DNA of 55,880 nt from Psychromonas sp. Urea-02u-13 (GTDB lineage: Bacteria > Pseudomonadota > Gammaproteobacteria > Enterobacterales > Psychromonadaceae). The notes below the pieces were generated by a model. The model saw only the letters and a program-made list of their open reading frames with translations. It did not search any database and was not told the DNA's origin. Made by a program: the position numbers and the translations under genes. Shown here piece by piece: positions 18,703 through 30,896 of this stretch (its first letter is position 1; each line of letters opens with the position of its first letter). The DNA is taken from contig NZ_PJBZ01000049.1 of NCBI RefSeq assembly GCF_002835995.1, forward strand, positions 1-55,880. The letters are read 5' to 3'.

Positions 18703-20532
18703 TTAGTTATTAATGAAACACATTGGGCAATACAGGTAATGTCCTTTGGGATCGTTAAAGGTCGTGATCAGCGTGGTCTGTTTTTGCACTGTGTCGAAAG
18801 CACTAAACAGAACAGGGTTTACTTGTAAGCTCTGGGGAATCATTTTTATGCCCGTCGAGAATATTTCGTTAACCAGCTGTTGTTTCGCTGAAATAGTTTT
18901 CTTGATAGGTTGGACTTTATAATCGCTCAATTTAGCCAAAGTAGCCGCTTGGTTAATCGCATCTTGCAATGAACCTAACTGATCAACTAAGCCTAATGAT
19001 TTAGCATCAACACCCGTCCAAACACGGCCTTGTGCAACCTTGTCGACTTCTTCTAAGCTCATGCCCCGTCCTTCGCTTACAACGGATAAGAATTGCTTAT
19101 AGCCACTTTCAATACCGAGTTGTAAAATTTCAGCAAGTGCCGGATCAAGCTCACGTGTAGGGTCGATGCTAGACAGTGGGCTAGTGCCGACACCATCGTT
19201 ATAGATACCTAATTTATTGAGTGCTTTATCGACACTAGCAAACATGCCAAAGATACCGATCGAGCCGGTTAATGTCGTTGGTGACGCGATGAGATGGTCA
19301 GCGGCTGAGGCTATCCAATAACCGCCCGATGCACTCACACTGCCCATTGAAACAACGACTGGTTTACCGGCTGCTTTCAGGTCTAAAACATGTTGGCGAA
19401 TTTTTTCAGAGGCAAATGCACTACCACCGGGGGTATCTAGGCGAATAACCACGGCTTTTACACGTTTATTTTTTAATGCGTTTTGTAATAATTTAGAAAA
19501 ACTATCACCGCCAATGGCATTGCTCGCTTGGGTCCCGGCTAATATCTCTCCTTGGCCGTGAATCAGCGCGACCAGATCGTCAGTAATGTCTTGTTCATAT
19601 AATGCGGGCATCGTACTTTGGTAATGCGTGTAACTTATCCATTGAGCATCATCTTGCTCCAGTTTTTTAAGCACTTTGTAACGTGGCAATAACTGGTCAA
19701 CAAGGCCAACCTGCTGTGCATATTTTGCAGTGTTACCCTGCGCTTTTTTTAAGCCTTTATTGAGCTGAATCAGCGTCGGCGAAACGGATTGTGCGGTAAT
19801 GTTGGTACCTTGACGCTGCGTGATGACGGTTTCAATGTAACCTTGCCAAAGTTGATTTAACCAATGCGAGTTTGCGATTTTACTGGCTTTAGACATCTGT
19901 TTATCTGTGAAGGGTTCAACAAATGATTTGAACGTGCCAACTTTAAAAATGTGCGGTGTAATTAATAGATTATCTAATAACTCTTTAAAATATAATCGAT
20001 AAACAGAAAAACCCTGTAATAAGACCATACCTTGTGGATCTAAATAGATGTCATCAGCGTAACTGGCTAATAAATATTGGATTTGAGAGTAACTGTCTGC
20101 AGTGGCAACAATGTTTTTATTGTTTGATTTAAATTGATCAAGCGCGCGACCAATACTGTTAATATTATTGAGACTTGCACTCTGTAAACCAGAAAGATCT
20201 AATAAAATAGAATCCACTTTAGGATCATGCTGTGCATGGCGGATAACCTGTAAAACCTCATCAATGGCATATTCAGAGACTTTTTCATTATCACTCATTA
20301 ATTGCTTTGAGAGCGCTGCTGAAAAATCAACGGGCTGTTTTTGCTCAACAATATTACCATTAAAATTTAGCTGTAAAATGCTGTTTTCGGCAATCGTCAC
20401 TTGCTCATCTTCGCTACCTAAAGCCACGACAAAAATGAGTACAATAATAAAAAATATTGAATTAATAATAATTAAGCGTGTGATATTGAAAAGTTTTGCC
20501 GCTGCTTTAAAGAGTTTAAACAGTCCTTTCAT
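18703..20532 (-). CDS. sppA: SppA, signal peptide peptidase (protease IV)
   Basis: Membrane-anchored serine protease that degrades cleaved signal peptides. 609 aa from the ATG at 20532, which is better spaced from AAGGA than the ATG at 20538. An N-terminal membrane segment (LIIINSIFFIIVLIFVVAL) is followed by two tandem SppA domains, as in the 67K-type E. coli enzyme. The catalytic Lys lies in KVGTFKSFVEPF and the Ser in SASGGYWIA. The C-terminus FNDPKGHYLYCPMC agrees with the family. Monocistronic in appearance. Confidence 0.95.
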   Translation of the reverse strand: MKGLFKLFKAAAKLFNITRLIIINSIFFIIVLIFVVALGSEDEQVTIAENSILQLNFNGNIVEQKQPVDFSAALSKQLMSDNEKVSEYAIDEVLQVIRHAQHDPKVDSILLDLSGLQSASLNNINSIGRALDQFKSNNKNIVATADSYSQIQYLLASYADDIYLDPQGMVLLQGFSVYRLYFKELLDNLLITPHIFKVGTFKSFVEPFTDKQMSKASKIANSHWLNQLWQGYIETVITQRQGTNITAQSVSPTLIQLNKGLKKAQGNTAKYAQQVGLVDQLLPRYKVLKKLEQDDAQWISYTHYQSTMPALYEQDITDDLVALIHGQGEILAGTQASNAIGGDSFSKLLQNALKNKRVKAVVIRLDTPGGSAFASEKIRQHVLDLKAAGKPVVVSMGSVSASGGYWIASAADHLIASPTTLTGSIGIFGMFASVDKALNKLGIYNDGVGTSPLSSIDPTRELDPALAEILQLGIESGYKQFLSVVSEGRGMSLEEVDKVAQGRVWTGVDAKSLGLVDQLGSLQDAINQAATLAKLSDYKVQPIKKTISAKQQLVNEIFSTGIKMIPQSLQVNPVLFSAFDTVQKQTTLITTFNDPKGHYLYCPMCFINN

Positions 20533-20559
20533 TTTCATTCCTTTGAATAATAAATATTA

Positions 20560-20782
20560 ATATCAATTCCATTAAGTATGAGATCTAAATTTTGCGTAGG
20601 AAAAACGGCTTAATTCAAGGCGTAAGTTGACGTTTTTCAAGGGATTAACTTCGTTAGCCCCTGTCGGAGAATTAAATTAAAGACTTTAATTCTTTAATGG
20701 TTATTCCCTTTACGAAATTTACAACGTAGAAGTAAGTTGTTTTAACAAGTAAAATAGATCCGCTATTTAGTGGAGTTGGTAT
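20560..20782. repeat. MITE-like element between sppA and fabA
   Basis: The end ATATCAATTCCATTAAGTA matches the complement of the right end (ATACCAACTCCACTAAATA) at 15 of 19 positions. About 223 bp, no ORF. It accounts for the 316-bp gap together with the fabA terminator. Confidence 0.6.
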
Positions 20783-20799
20783 AAAATGCACATAAAAAT

Positions 20800-20831
20800 A
20801 AAGCACTGCCTACGGGGTAGGGAGTGCTTTT
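20800..20831 (-). terminator. Terminator of fabA
   Basis: AAGCACT..CCTACggggTAGG.AGTGCTT hairpin with flanking A- and T-runs, 24 nt past the fabA stop. Confidence 0.8.
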
Positions 20832-20854
20832 TACGGGTCATGATTTTTTAAAAA

Positions 20855-21394
20855 TTAGAAACTTGTTGTATCAACAAATAAACCAACTTTAAGATCTTCT
20901 GCTGCGTAGATAACTTTACCATCTACTTCAACAACACCATCAGCAATACCCATTACTAAACGACGCATAATAAGGCGTTTCATTGTAATGCGGTAAGTTA
21001 CTTTTTTAGCGGTAGGTAAAACTTGGCCTGTAAATTTAACTGCACCTACACCTAGTGCACGGCCTTTACCAGGACCACCGCTCCAACCTAGGAAGAAGCC
21101 AACTAATTGCCACATTGCATCAAGGCCTAAACAGCCTGGCATTACAGGGTCACCAGGGAAGTGACATTCAAAGAACCAAAGTGCTTTGTCAATATCAAGC
21201 TCAGCAACTAATTCGCCTTTACCGTGTTCACCGCCATCTTCTGTGATAGTGATAATACGATCTAGCATTAACATTTTATCAACTGGTAGTTGGCAATTGC
21301 CTGGGCCGAATAATTCGCCTTTACCACATTGAATCAGTTCTTCTTTAGTGTAAGAGTTTTTACCCAACTCTTTTTGGGATACAGTTTTTGTCAT
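20855..21394 (-). CDS. fabA: FabA, 3-hydroxydecanoyl-ACP dehydratase/isomerase
   Basis: Hot-dog-fold enzyme that dehydrates 3-hydroxydecanoyl-ACP and isomerises trans-2 to cis-3-decenoyl-ACP, the branch point to unsaturated fatty acids elongated by FabB. 179 aa from the ATG at 21394 (E. coli 172). Catalytic His in [13 protein letters not shown] and Asp in [12 protein letters not shown] are present. The upstream GTG at 21400 is the alternative start. As in enterics, a Lon-like protease gene lies just upstream on the same strand. Confidence 0.97.
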   Translation of the reverse strand: MTKTVSQKELGKNSYTKEELIQCGKGELFGPGNCQLPVDKMLMLDRIITITEDGGEHGKGELVAELDIDKALWFFECHFPGDPVMPGCLGLDAMWQLVGFFLGWSGGPGKGRALGVGAVKFTGQVLPTAKKVTYRITMKRLIMRRLVMGIADGVVEVDGKVIYAAEDLKVGLFVDTTSF

Positions 21395-21481
21395 AGTCAC
21401 TTTCTTATCTGAATGGAATTGCTGTTAATGAATTACTTTACAATGGCAAATAATGTCCGTTACTTTAGCTAACTATGCGAT

Positions 21482-23152
21482 TTATCGCAACAAATTTAGA
21501 CATTTTGTGACAAAGCTCGGTGGCTCATCATCATCCTCTTTGTGTAAAAAGAGGATACGTTTATTAATCATTTCTAGTACGGCTTCAAAGCTATGAGACA
21601 TTGCATAAGGAAATGCCTCAAGCGAGTGTTGAATGGCATAAACCTTAATTTTTTGAGTGCTGATCAGATTTAATGTTTCTTTACTTAATATCAGGTTAAT
21701 TTCATTCGCTTTAGGCATTAAGACGGTTACCGGTTCACTTAATAATCCAAGTGAAAATAAGCGTGTAATCGATTCGATTTTTTGGTTAATGCCACCAATC
21801 GCTAATACATTACCATGTTGGTCTAATGCACCCGTAACAAATAGGTTTTGTGCAATTGGTTTCTGTGCGTAACAGGAAGTCACCGCAAGCAAAATCGCTA
21901 ATGATGCACTATCGCCATCGCTCTCTTGGTAAGATTGTTCAAACACAACATTACATGAGAAAGGGAAGTTAGCGACATGGGTGAAAAAGTGGTTTAAGTA
22001 ACCTTGAACAATTAACGTGCTTTTGGCATGTATATTACCTGCAAGTTCCACTTTTCGTTCAACATCAATAATCTCGCCGTCGCCCATCATATCACTGGCT
22101 GAAATTCTAAAAATCTCACCAAATTCTGTTGGGTAACCCATCAATTCAACCACTGACAGGCCATTAATCTGTCCTATCATTTCACCTTGAAGTTGAATTT
22201 TTAACTGTTGTTCAACTAACGCTTGATCACTAAAGTTTTGCGCATTTGATTGTGCTTTATGCTGCAATGCTAATGCTTGTTCGATATGTGTCGCGTCAAT
22301 AAACCCTTGAGTATTAGTATCTTGAACATACAACAAGTGTGCATAGGCTAACAGTGATTCCATAAATTGTGGTGAAAAAAGCAATTTATGTTGATGTTCA
22401 CATTGTCGTGCTAGTTGCTCAAGTAACACTTTAAAAGCGTCGTTTGATAATGAGGCTAGTGCATTTTTCGCGACGAGACTGTGAATGTATTTTTGCAGTG
22501 ATTTAATGTTATCAGGAGTGCTTTTAATATCACTGGTTAGTTCAGTAAATAATGAATTAATTTGTGAAAAATCAGGATCAATCTGGGTAAGTTCATCTAG
22601 TTGGTAACGATTAGCAACCAGTATGATTTTAGTTTTAAGTTTTTCACTAAACGAGTCAGGCAGGGCTGAATGTAATTTGTCGCTATTAACGGCTGCACTT
22701 TTAGGAATCTGCTCAGTTAATAGGAACGTTTTCAGCAAGAACCACAGTCGAGGATTAACTAATAAAGGGCTGATGTGTAACATCAAAATGCCATCTTTAT
22801 AATTGAATATTTCACCCGGCACTGTTGATACGTGTTCTTTATTCAAGCTGTTAATGCGACCAAAAAGTCTTTCTTGGTCATAATCTTGTAGTGCTAACAA
22901 CGGATTTTTACTGGTATTACACGCAGTAACGATGCTTTTCGCTGTCTGCCAATATTGTGCATTTAGGAACAGTAGTGGCATTGGCAATTTAAGAAAATGA
23001 TTGATTCGTTGTACGGCGACAGGAAAAAGGTTGAGCCAATTTTGTTCACTCGGAATAGGCAATGCTAACTGTTCTGAAAAGTCAGTTGTGCACTGCGAAG
23101 GAGATAAACACGATAATGTCTGTGGAGTTGAAACTGAATTATTATTTGCCAA
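21482..23152 (-). CDS. Lon-family protease without ATPase P-loop (LonH/YcbZ type)
   Basis: 556 aa (E. coli YcbZ 586). The C-terminal Lon protease domain is clear: EQSYQESDGDSASLAIL carries the catalytic Ser and GGINQKIESI the catalytic Lys. The N-terminal half aligns with YcbZ but shows no Walker A motif. Start is a TTG at 23152; no ATG fits, since the next Met would remove about 57 residues. It is directly upstream of fabA on the same strand, the conserved neighbourhood. Substrates are unknown. Confidence 0.88.
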   Translation of the reverse strand: MANNNSVSTPQTLSCLSPSQCTTDFSEQLALPIPSEQNWLNLFPVAVQRINHFLKLPMPLLFLNAQYWQTAKSIVTACNTSKNPLLALQDYDQERLFGRINSLNKEHVSTVPGEIFNYKDGILMLHISPLLVNPRLWFLLKTFLLTEQIPKSAAVNSDKLHSALPDSFSEKLKTKIILVANRYQLDELTQIDPDFSQINSLFTELTSDIKSTPDNIKSLQKYIHSLVAKNALASLSNDAFKVLLEQLARQCEHQHKLLFSPQFMESLLAYAHLLYVQDTNTQGFIDATHIEQALALQHKAQSNAQNFSDQALVEQQLKIQLQGEMIGQINGLSVVELMGYPTEFGEIFRISASDMMGDGEIIDVERKVELAGNIHAKSTLIVQGYLNHFFTHVANFPFSCNVVFEQSYQESDGDSASLAILLAVTSCYAQKPIAQNLFVTGALDQHGNVLAIGGINQKIESITRLFSLGLLSEPVTVLMPKANEINLILSKETLNLISTQKIKVYAIQHSLEAFPYAMSHSFEAVLEMINKRILFLHKEDDDEPPSFVTKCLNLLR

Positions 23153-23227
23153 GGTGCAGACTCTAAGTAATTGAAGGTAAAATGCCCCTCCAATTATACA
23201 CTGTAACTAATTGGAAACATAGGGCAC

Positions 23228-23617
23228 TCATAATCGGTAGTTATTGTATCGCTGTTTTTGGTATTTAGCTTCACAATCCGGGCAACGTTGCGTGGTTGGA
23301 TCACGCTCTAACAAGGCCTGTATTATTTCACTTTCACAATCTGAGCATAAACCGTACATACCTAGTTCTATACTCACTAATGACGCATCAATCTTTTTCA
23401 GTATTTCGATGTTTTTTGTTAACTCAGGGATATCCACTTTAAGCGTAAACTCGATCAGTTCATCCGTTGATAGGCGTGCTAAGTTTTTAACGGCAAGGTG
23501 GTGACTGATATGGCTAGAAGCATCAAAGATAGTATTGATCGTTAAGCGAACTTGAGCCTGCTGATCATCTAATTGTCCCTTAAATTGGACAAGTTGCTTT
23601 TCATTTAACTGCGACAT
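23228..23617 (-). CDS. DksA/TraR-type zinc-finger protein
   Basis: 129 aa. C-terminal Cys4 zinc finger with Cys91, Cys94, Cys112 and Cys115 (LCSDCESE...QRCPDCEAKY), and an N-terminal helical part. Proteins of this group can bind the RNA polymerase secondary channel as DksA does, but the acidic coiled-coil tip of DksA is not obvious here, so the function is open. Starts with ATG at 23617. An FNR-like palindrome lies 138-151 nt upstream. Confidence 0.8.
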   Translation of the reverse strand: MSQLNEKQLVQFKGQLDDQQAQVRLTINTIFDASSHISHHLAVKNLARLSTDELIEFTLKVDIPELTKNIEILKKIDASLVSIELGMYGLCSDCESEIIQALLERDPTTQRCPDCEAKYQKQRYNNYRL

Positions 23618-23754
23618 AGCATTCTCATTGTTAGTTTAATTAATTTCGGCCAATACTCTGTAGTGGAGTATCAACCAATATTAATGAGAATATATCGACT
23701 TGGTAATGACGTAGGTCAATGTTTTTAATGGGTTGATCACTTTATGTTACTAAT

Positions 23755-23768
23755 TTGATATAGATCAG
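23755..23768. promoter_or_regulatory. FNR-like site (TTGAT-N4-ATCAG)
   Basis: TTGATATAGATCAG matches the FNR consensus TTGATnnnnATCAA at nine of ten defined bases. It lies between the 258-aa gene and the DksA-like gene and could act on the latter. Confidence 0.25.
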
Positions 23769-23780
23769 TTAAAAAGCGCT

Positions 23781-24557
23781 TTACCATTTTTTCTTATCTT
23801 GGAAAAGTACGTCAAGATCGTTTTGTTTCTCAACATCTTTCGCTTTGATAGCCGCAAGCTCTTGGTCGTTATGCTCTACTAAGTAAGTTTTGATCTCAGC
23901 TTTAACGCTTAACAGTTGTGCTTGTTTCTTGTCTAAATAGCTATCTTTATCTGGAATACTGCTCAGAATTTTGACCAGTTTATTAATCATTTGATTCGCA
24001 CTACCAAATTGTTTGACATTTTTAGCATCCATAATACGTTTGATACCGTTCTCAAGATTAATTTTTAACTGCATGATTTCTAAACGGTGATCCTCTGCCA
24101 CAAAAATCTGCGTATTAATTTTTCCTTTAGCATGTTCTGAACGTAATACGGCACGAATTTTTTTAGTCACTTGTAATAGCGCCAGTGCTTCTTTATCGTT
24201 TTCAGGTGTGCGAAAAACACTTTCGTCTGGTGGCGTGTAATTGGCACGGACCTGTTGGATTTGTGCATCGGTGTTTTTTAGATGATCACGCACCGCATTG
24301 TTATTCGGTGAGCTTTTAAGCATCAACAACAGGGCATTACGAATACGATTTTGTAAAATTAGTAATAATGACTTACTAAACGGCATACGGGTTGCGTTTA
24401 ACAGTAATTCATCAACTTCAGAAATAACGGCTCGTTGTTTACTGATCGCGATACGCTTCTCTGCTTCAATTTTTTGTTTGTATTGTTGCACGATGTTGTA
24501 ACCTACCATTACAAAAAAGAGCAATCCAACGAGTGTTAAAATAATGGGGAATAGCAT
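23781..24557 (-). CDS. Membrane-anchored helical protein of unknown function
   Basis: 258 aa. One N-terminal membrane segment (PIILTLVGLLFFVMVGYNIV), then a long, charged and mostly helical cytoplasmic part, likely coiled coil, ending in KKKW. I see no catalytic motif. It follows the histidine kinase gene by 53 nt on the same strand, upstream of cysB in the opposite direction, and the two may work together. I do not recognise a named family. Confidence 0.75.
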   Translation of the reverse strand: MLFPIILTLVGLLFFVMVGYNIVQQYKQKIEAEKRIAISKQRAVISEVDELLLNATRMPFSKSLLLILQNRIRNALLLMLKSSPNNNAVRDHLKNTDAQIQQVRANYTPPDESVFRTPENDKEALALLQVTKKIRAVLRSEHAKGKINTQIFVAEDHRLEIMQLKINLENGIKRIMDAKNVKQFGSANQMINKLVKILSSIPDKDSYLDKKQAQLLSVKAEIKTYLVEHNDQELAAIKAKDVEKQNDLDVLFQDKKKW

Positions 24558-24610
24558 AAGTTCTCATTTAAAATATATAGACAAGTGAGTTAACGACAGC
24601 ATAGTTTGCA

Positions 24611-25297
24611 TTAAGGTAAGCGCAAGGTAAATATACTTCCGCATGATTGTTGTTTATTTTCCAATAAAATGTGACCTTGTAGTTGCTTACTTTTGTGTTC
24701 TGCTGCTATTTTCTTTGCAAATAATAGACCAAGTCCGCTTCTTCCTTTATTGGCATTAAAGTCTGCCTGGTTGTTTTCACTCACTGAAAGCATGTGTTGA
24801 GGATAACCATCTCCGTCATCTTCTACCTGTATATTGAGGTAATCATTTGCAAAAAATGCGCGCAACGTAATACGTGTTTTACTGTGGCGAAGTGCATTAA
24901 CAAAAATATCACCGATTAAATAGGTGATTAAGTCTCTATCAAAATAACCCAATAACTCTTCATCGACCTCAAAATCGATTTTTATATCATGGCAGTTAAG
25001 ATAAAGTTGGTTTTTATCAATAACTTCAACCAATACTTCTTTAACACTCTGTTCTTCAATATAAACAGGAAGTGAGTTCTGCTCATCGCGGTATAAGGCT
25101 AATAACTGCATCAGCGTGCCATTAATACGTGCGGTTTGATAATGCAAATCAGCAAAGTCTTTATGTTGTTTTACGCTTAAATTATCCGCGCTGTCTAAGG
25201 TTTCTATTGACTGTTGCAACATAAAAAGTGAATTTTTCATATCATGCGCACTAGTGGCTAAAATGGTACTGAAATCGAGTTTATCTTGGTTGTTCAT
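24611..25297 (-). CDS. Soluble histidine kinase-like protein
   Basis: 228 aa from the ATG at 25297. The H-box SAHDMKNSL places His at residue 18. The HATPase domain has the N-box (NALRHS), G1 (EDDGDGYP) and G2 (GRSGLGLLFAKKIAAEH). There is no membrane segment and no sensor domain, so it must take its signal from a partner. No response regulator gene is nearby. It is divergent from cysB. An alternative start at 25342 would add 15 residues of low quality. Confidence 0.82.
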   Translation of the reverse strand: MNNQDKLDFSTILATSAHDMKNSLFMLQQSIETLDSADNLSVKQHKDFADLHYQTARINGTLMQLLALYRDEQNSLPVYIEEQSVKEVLVEVIDKNQLYLNCHDIKIDFEVDEELLGYFDRDLITYLIGDIFVNALRHSKTRITLRAFFANDYLNIQVEDDGDGYPQHMLSVSENNQADFNANKGRSGLGLLFAKKIAAEHKSKQLQGHILLENKQQSCGSIFTLRLP

Positions 25298-25407
25298 GTC
25301 GTTTTCTCGTAAGCTGTTGTTGTGTTTGATCATAATGGTCATTTAAGTATTAATGCGTAGTGTATCAAACTATCACTGCGTATTTATTAGAACTCTGATA
25401 AACTTAA

Positions 25408-27842
<2,435 letters not shown>

Positions 27843-27947
27843 ATATATTCGAATTTAGGCAACAGTTTTGTAACAAATGGGTTGTGGTTTTTGCAGGGCA
27901 GATTACCATTCAATCGAATAGATATCAGCTACTTTTTGGAGTTTTAC

Positions 27948-29489
27948 ATGACCGTTATTAAACAGCAAGATTTTGTTAATAGTGTTGCAAGCGCACTACA
28001 GTTTATCTCTTACTATCATCCTCTCGATTTTATTGAGGCGATGGACAAAGCATATCAAATTGAAGAGAATCCAGCTGCCAAAGATGCCATTGCACAAATA
28101 TTGATTAACTCACGTATGTCAGCCGAAGGCAAAAGACCTATCTGTCAAGATACCGGCATTGTCACTACCTTTGTGAAAATTGGTATGGACGTACGTTTTG
28201 AAAGTGATTTAACCGTACAAGAGTTGGTTGACGCCGGCGTACGTAAAGCCTATTTAGATCCTAGTAATCCGCTACGTGCTTCTATTGTCAGCGACCCTGA
28301 TGGTGCGCGTAAAAATACTAAAGATAATACCCCTTCGGTTGTGCATGTTGAAATGGTACGCGGTAATACCGTGGAAATAATGATTGCAGCAAAAGGTGGC
28401 GGTTCTGAAAACAAAGCCAAAATGGCTATGCTGAACCCTTCTGATTCAATTGCAGACTGGGTAGAGAAAACCGTGCCAAGCATGGGCGCTGGTTGGTGTC
28501 CGCCGGGTATGTTAGGCATAGGTATTGGTGGTACGGTCGAAAAAGCGGCGATTATGGCAAAAGAATCATTAATGGAACCGGTTGATATTGTCGAACTTCA
28601 ACAAAAAGCATTACAAAAAGATGTTGTGTTAACCAATGATGAAAAACTACGCCTTGAAATAATGAACAGAGTAAACGGCTTAGGTATTGGCGCACAAGGC
28701 CTTGGCGGTCTGACTACTGTGTTAGACATTAAAATTAAAAGTTGTCCAACACATGCGGCTTCTAAACCTGTGGTGATGATTCCTAATTGTGCCGCAACTC
28801 GCCATACACATTTCACCCTAGATGGAAGTGGCGAAGCGGAACTACATATTCCTAAATTGACTGATTGGCCTGAAATCACACGCGAAGCGGGTGAAAATAC
28901 ACATCGCGTTAATGTCGATGGGCTAAGTAAAGCTGATATGTCAGCTTGGAAAAGTGGCGATACTTTGTTGTTATCGGGGAAAATATTAACTGGTCGCGAT
29001 GCTGCCCATAAAAAGATTCATGAACTTATCTCTTCAGGTAAAGGTTTACCTGAAGGTGTTGACTTTAAAGGGCGCTTTATTTATTACGTTGGGCCTGTTG
29101 ATGCAGTCCGTGATGAAGTGGTCGGTCCTGCTGGGCCAACAACAGCGACACGTATGGATAAATTTACAGACTTTATGTTAGAAGAAACGGGTCTTTTAGG
29201 CATGATTGGTAAATCGGAGCGTGGTCAAGCGACGGTAGACTCAATTGCTAAACATAAATCAGTGTATTTAATGGCGGTGGGTGGGGCAGCTTATCTTGTT
29301 TCTAAAGCGATTAAAAAATCACGTATTGTGGCTTTTGAAGAGCTAGGAATGGAAGCAATTTACGAATTTGAAGTTGAAGATATGCCGGTGACTGTTGCCG
29401 TCGATAGTGACGGTAATAATGTGCATTCGCAAGGACCGGCTATTTGGAAAGCTAAAATTGCCGATTTAGACAAGAAATTGTCAGAATAA
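27948..29489 (+). CDS. fum: Class I fumarate hydratase, single-chain iron-sulfur type
   Basis: Oxygen-sensitive [4Fe-4S] fumarase that interconverts fumarate and malate in the citric acid cycle. The alpha and beta parts are fused in one chain of 513 aa. Likely cluster cysteines are in RPICQDTG, GWCPPGM and PNCAATRH. The beta part begins after a linker near residue 325. The ATG at 27948 has GGAG seven bases before it; longer upstream frames are unlikely. Divergent from pabB. Confidence 0.93.
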   Translation: MTVIKQQDFVNSVASALQFISYYHPLDFIEAMDKAYQIEENPAAKDAIAQILINSRMSAEGKRPICQDTGIVTTFVKIGMDVRFESDLTVQELVDAGVRKAYLDPSNPLRASIVSDPDGARKNTKDNTPSVVHVEMVRGNTVEIMIAAKGGGSENKAKMAMLNPSDSIADWVEKTVPSMGAGWCPPGMLGIGIGGTVEKAAIMAKESLMEPVDIVELQQKALQKDVVLTNDEKLRLEIMNRVNGLGIGAQGLGGLTTVLDIKIKSCPTHAASKPVVMIPNCAATRHTHFTLDGSGEAELHIPKLTDWPEITREAGENTHRVNVDGLSKADMSAWKSGDTLLLSGKILTGRDAAHKKIHELISSGKGLPEGVDFKGRFIYYVGPVDAVRDEVVGPAGPTTATRMDKFTDFMLEETGLLGMIGKSERGQATVDSIAKHKSVYLMAVGGAAYLVSKAIKKSRIVAFEELGMEAIYEFEVEDMPVTVAVDSDGNNVHSQGPAIWKAKIADLDKKLSE

Positions 29490-29499
29490 ATTGATTGAT

Positions 29500-29526
29500 A
29501 AAGTGTTGGGATGGTATAACAACACT
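29500..29526. other. Inverted repeat after fumarase
   Basis: AAGTGTTG and CAACACTT form an 8-bp stem 11 nt past the fumarase stop. There is no T-run, so it may stabilise the mRNA end rather than terminate. Confidence 0.4.
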
Positions 29527-29644
29527 TGAATCATATGTTTATATAAAAATGGGTTCGGCAATCTTTGCTTTACGCCGACCATGCGCTTATTTAGCATTAC
29601 ATTAAATAACATAAACACCATTGCCAGTTAATAAAGGAAGAATT

Positions 29645-30835
29645 ATGTTTGAACAAGTAAGTATGGCGTCTGCTGATCCGATTCTTGGGTTAACAGATGC
29701 ATTTAAAAAAGATGCACGTAGCGAAAAAATCAACCTAGGGGTTGGTATCTATAAAGATGAAAGTGGTCAAACACCTATTTTAGCAACGGTAAAAGAAGCA
29801 GAGAAGCGTCTACTTGCAACGGAAAAAACAAAAAGCTATCTAACCATTGAAGGTATCGCAGCCTACGGCGCTGCGGTACAAAAATTGTTATTTGGTGCTG
29901 ATTCTGAAATTATTACTAGTAATCGTGCGCGTACAGCGCAAGTACCTGGCGGTACGGGTGCATTACGCACTGGTGCTGACTTTGCACGTAAAAAGTTAGG
30001 CATTAGAAGAATTTGGGTAAGTAACCCAACGTGGGCTAATCACGGTAATGTATTTACCACTGCGGGTCTAAGCGTTGCAAGTTATGATTATTACAATGCT
30101 GAAACAAAAGATTTAGATTTTGATGCAATGGTGGCTTCGCTACAAAACGTAGAAGATGGTGACTTAGTGCTTTTCCACGGTTGTTGTCATAACCCAACGG
30201 GTATTGATCCAACGATTGAACAATGGGAAATATTAGCTAAATTAATCGCTGATATAGGCGCTGTGCCTTTCTTTGATTTTGCATACCAAGGTTTTGCTAA
30301 AGGTATTGAGGAAGATGCACAGGGTTTACGTATCTTTGCTAAGTACAATAAAGAGCTTTTAGTGGCAAACTCTTTCTCTAAAAACTTTGGTTTATACAAT
30401 GAACGTGTGGGTGGCATCACTTTAGTTGCAGAAGATAGCGACATTGCAGATGCAGCCTTTAGCCAGATTAAATCAGGTATTCGTTCTAACTATTCGAACC
30501 CGCCAGCACATGGTGCTGCTATTGTTACCACTATACTAGAAGACGCTGAGTTATACGCACAGTGGAATATAGAAGTGGCTGATATGCGTGTTCGTATTCA
30601 AGAAATGCGTGATCTTTTTGTCGCAACCTTAAAAGAAAAAGGGGTTGAGGGTGATTACAGTTTTATCAGCCGTCAAAACGGTATGTTCTCATTTTCTGGC
30701 CTAACGGTTGAGCAAGTAACACGTCTAAAAGATGAGTTTGCTGTTTACATCGTTGGCTCTGGGCGTATTTCTGTTGCCGGAATGACAAAAGATAATATGC
30801 AACCATTGTGTGATGCGATTGCGAAAGTAATCTAA
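29645..30835 (+). CDS. aspC: Aspartate/aromatic aminotransferase (AspC/TyrB type)
   Basis: PLP-dependent class I aminotransferase, 396 aa, the same length as E. coli AspC. The PLP-binding Lys lies in [15 protein letters not shown] near residue 246. Also visible are [10 protein letters not shown] and the substrate-carboxylate Arg near the C-terminus ([10 protein letters not shown]). The ATG at 29645 follows AAAGGAAG. AspC and TyrB are hard to separate by sequence reading; AspC is the more likely. Confidence 0.9.
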   Translation: MFEQVSMASADPILGLTDAFKKDARSEKINLGVGIYKDESGQTPILATVKEAEKRLLATEKTKSYLTIEGIAAYGAAVQKLLFGADSEIITSNRARTAQVPGGTGALRTGADFARKKLGIRRIWVSNPTWANHGNVFTTAGLSVASYDYYNAETKDLDFDAMVASLQNVEDGDLVLFHGCCHNPTGIDPTIEQWEILAKLIADIGAVPFFDFAYQGFAKGIEEDAQGLRIFAKYNKELLVANSFSKNFGLYNERVGGITLVAEDSDIADAAFSQIKSGIRSNYSNPPAHGAAIVTTILEDAELYAQWNIEVADMRVRIQEMRDLFVATLKEKGVEGDYSFISRQNGMFSFSGLTVEQVTRLKDEFAVYIVGSGRISVAGMTKDNMQPLCDAIAKVI

Positions 30836-30852
30836 TTCCATATTACTAATGT

Positions 30853-30890
30853 AACTAGGGTTATCTTGTTTTATCAGGGTAGCCCTTTTC
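30853..30890 (+). terminator. Weak terminator after aspC
   Basis: AGGGTTA...TAGCCCT with a short TTTTCT tail, directly before pssA. Marginal stem. Confidence 0.35.
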
Positions 30891-30896
30891 TATAAA

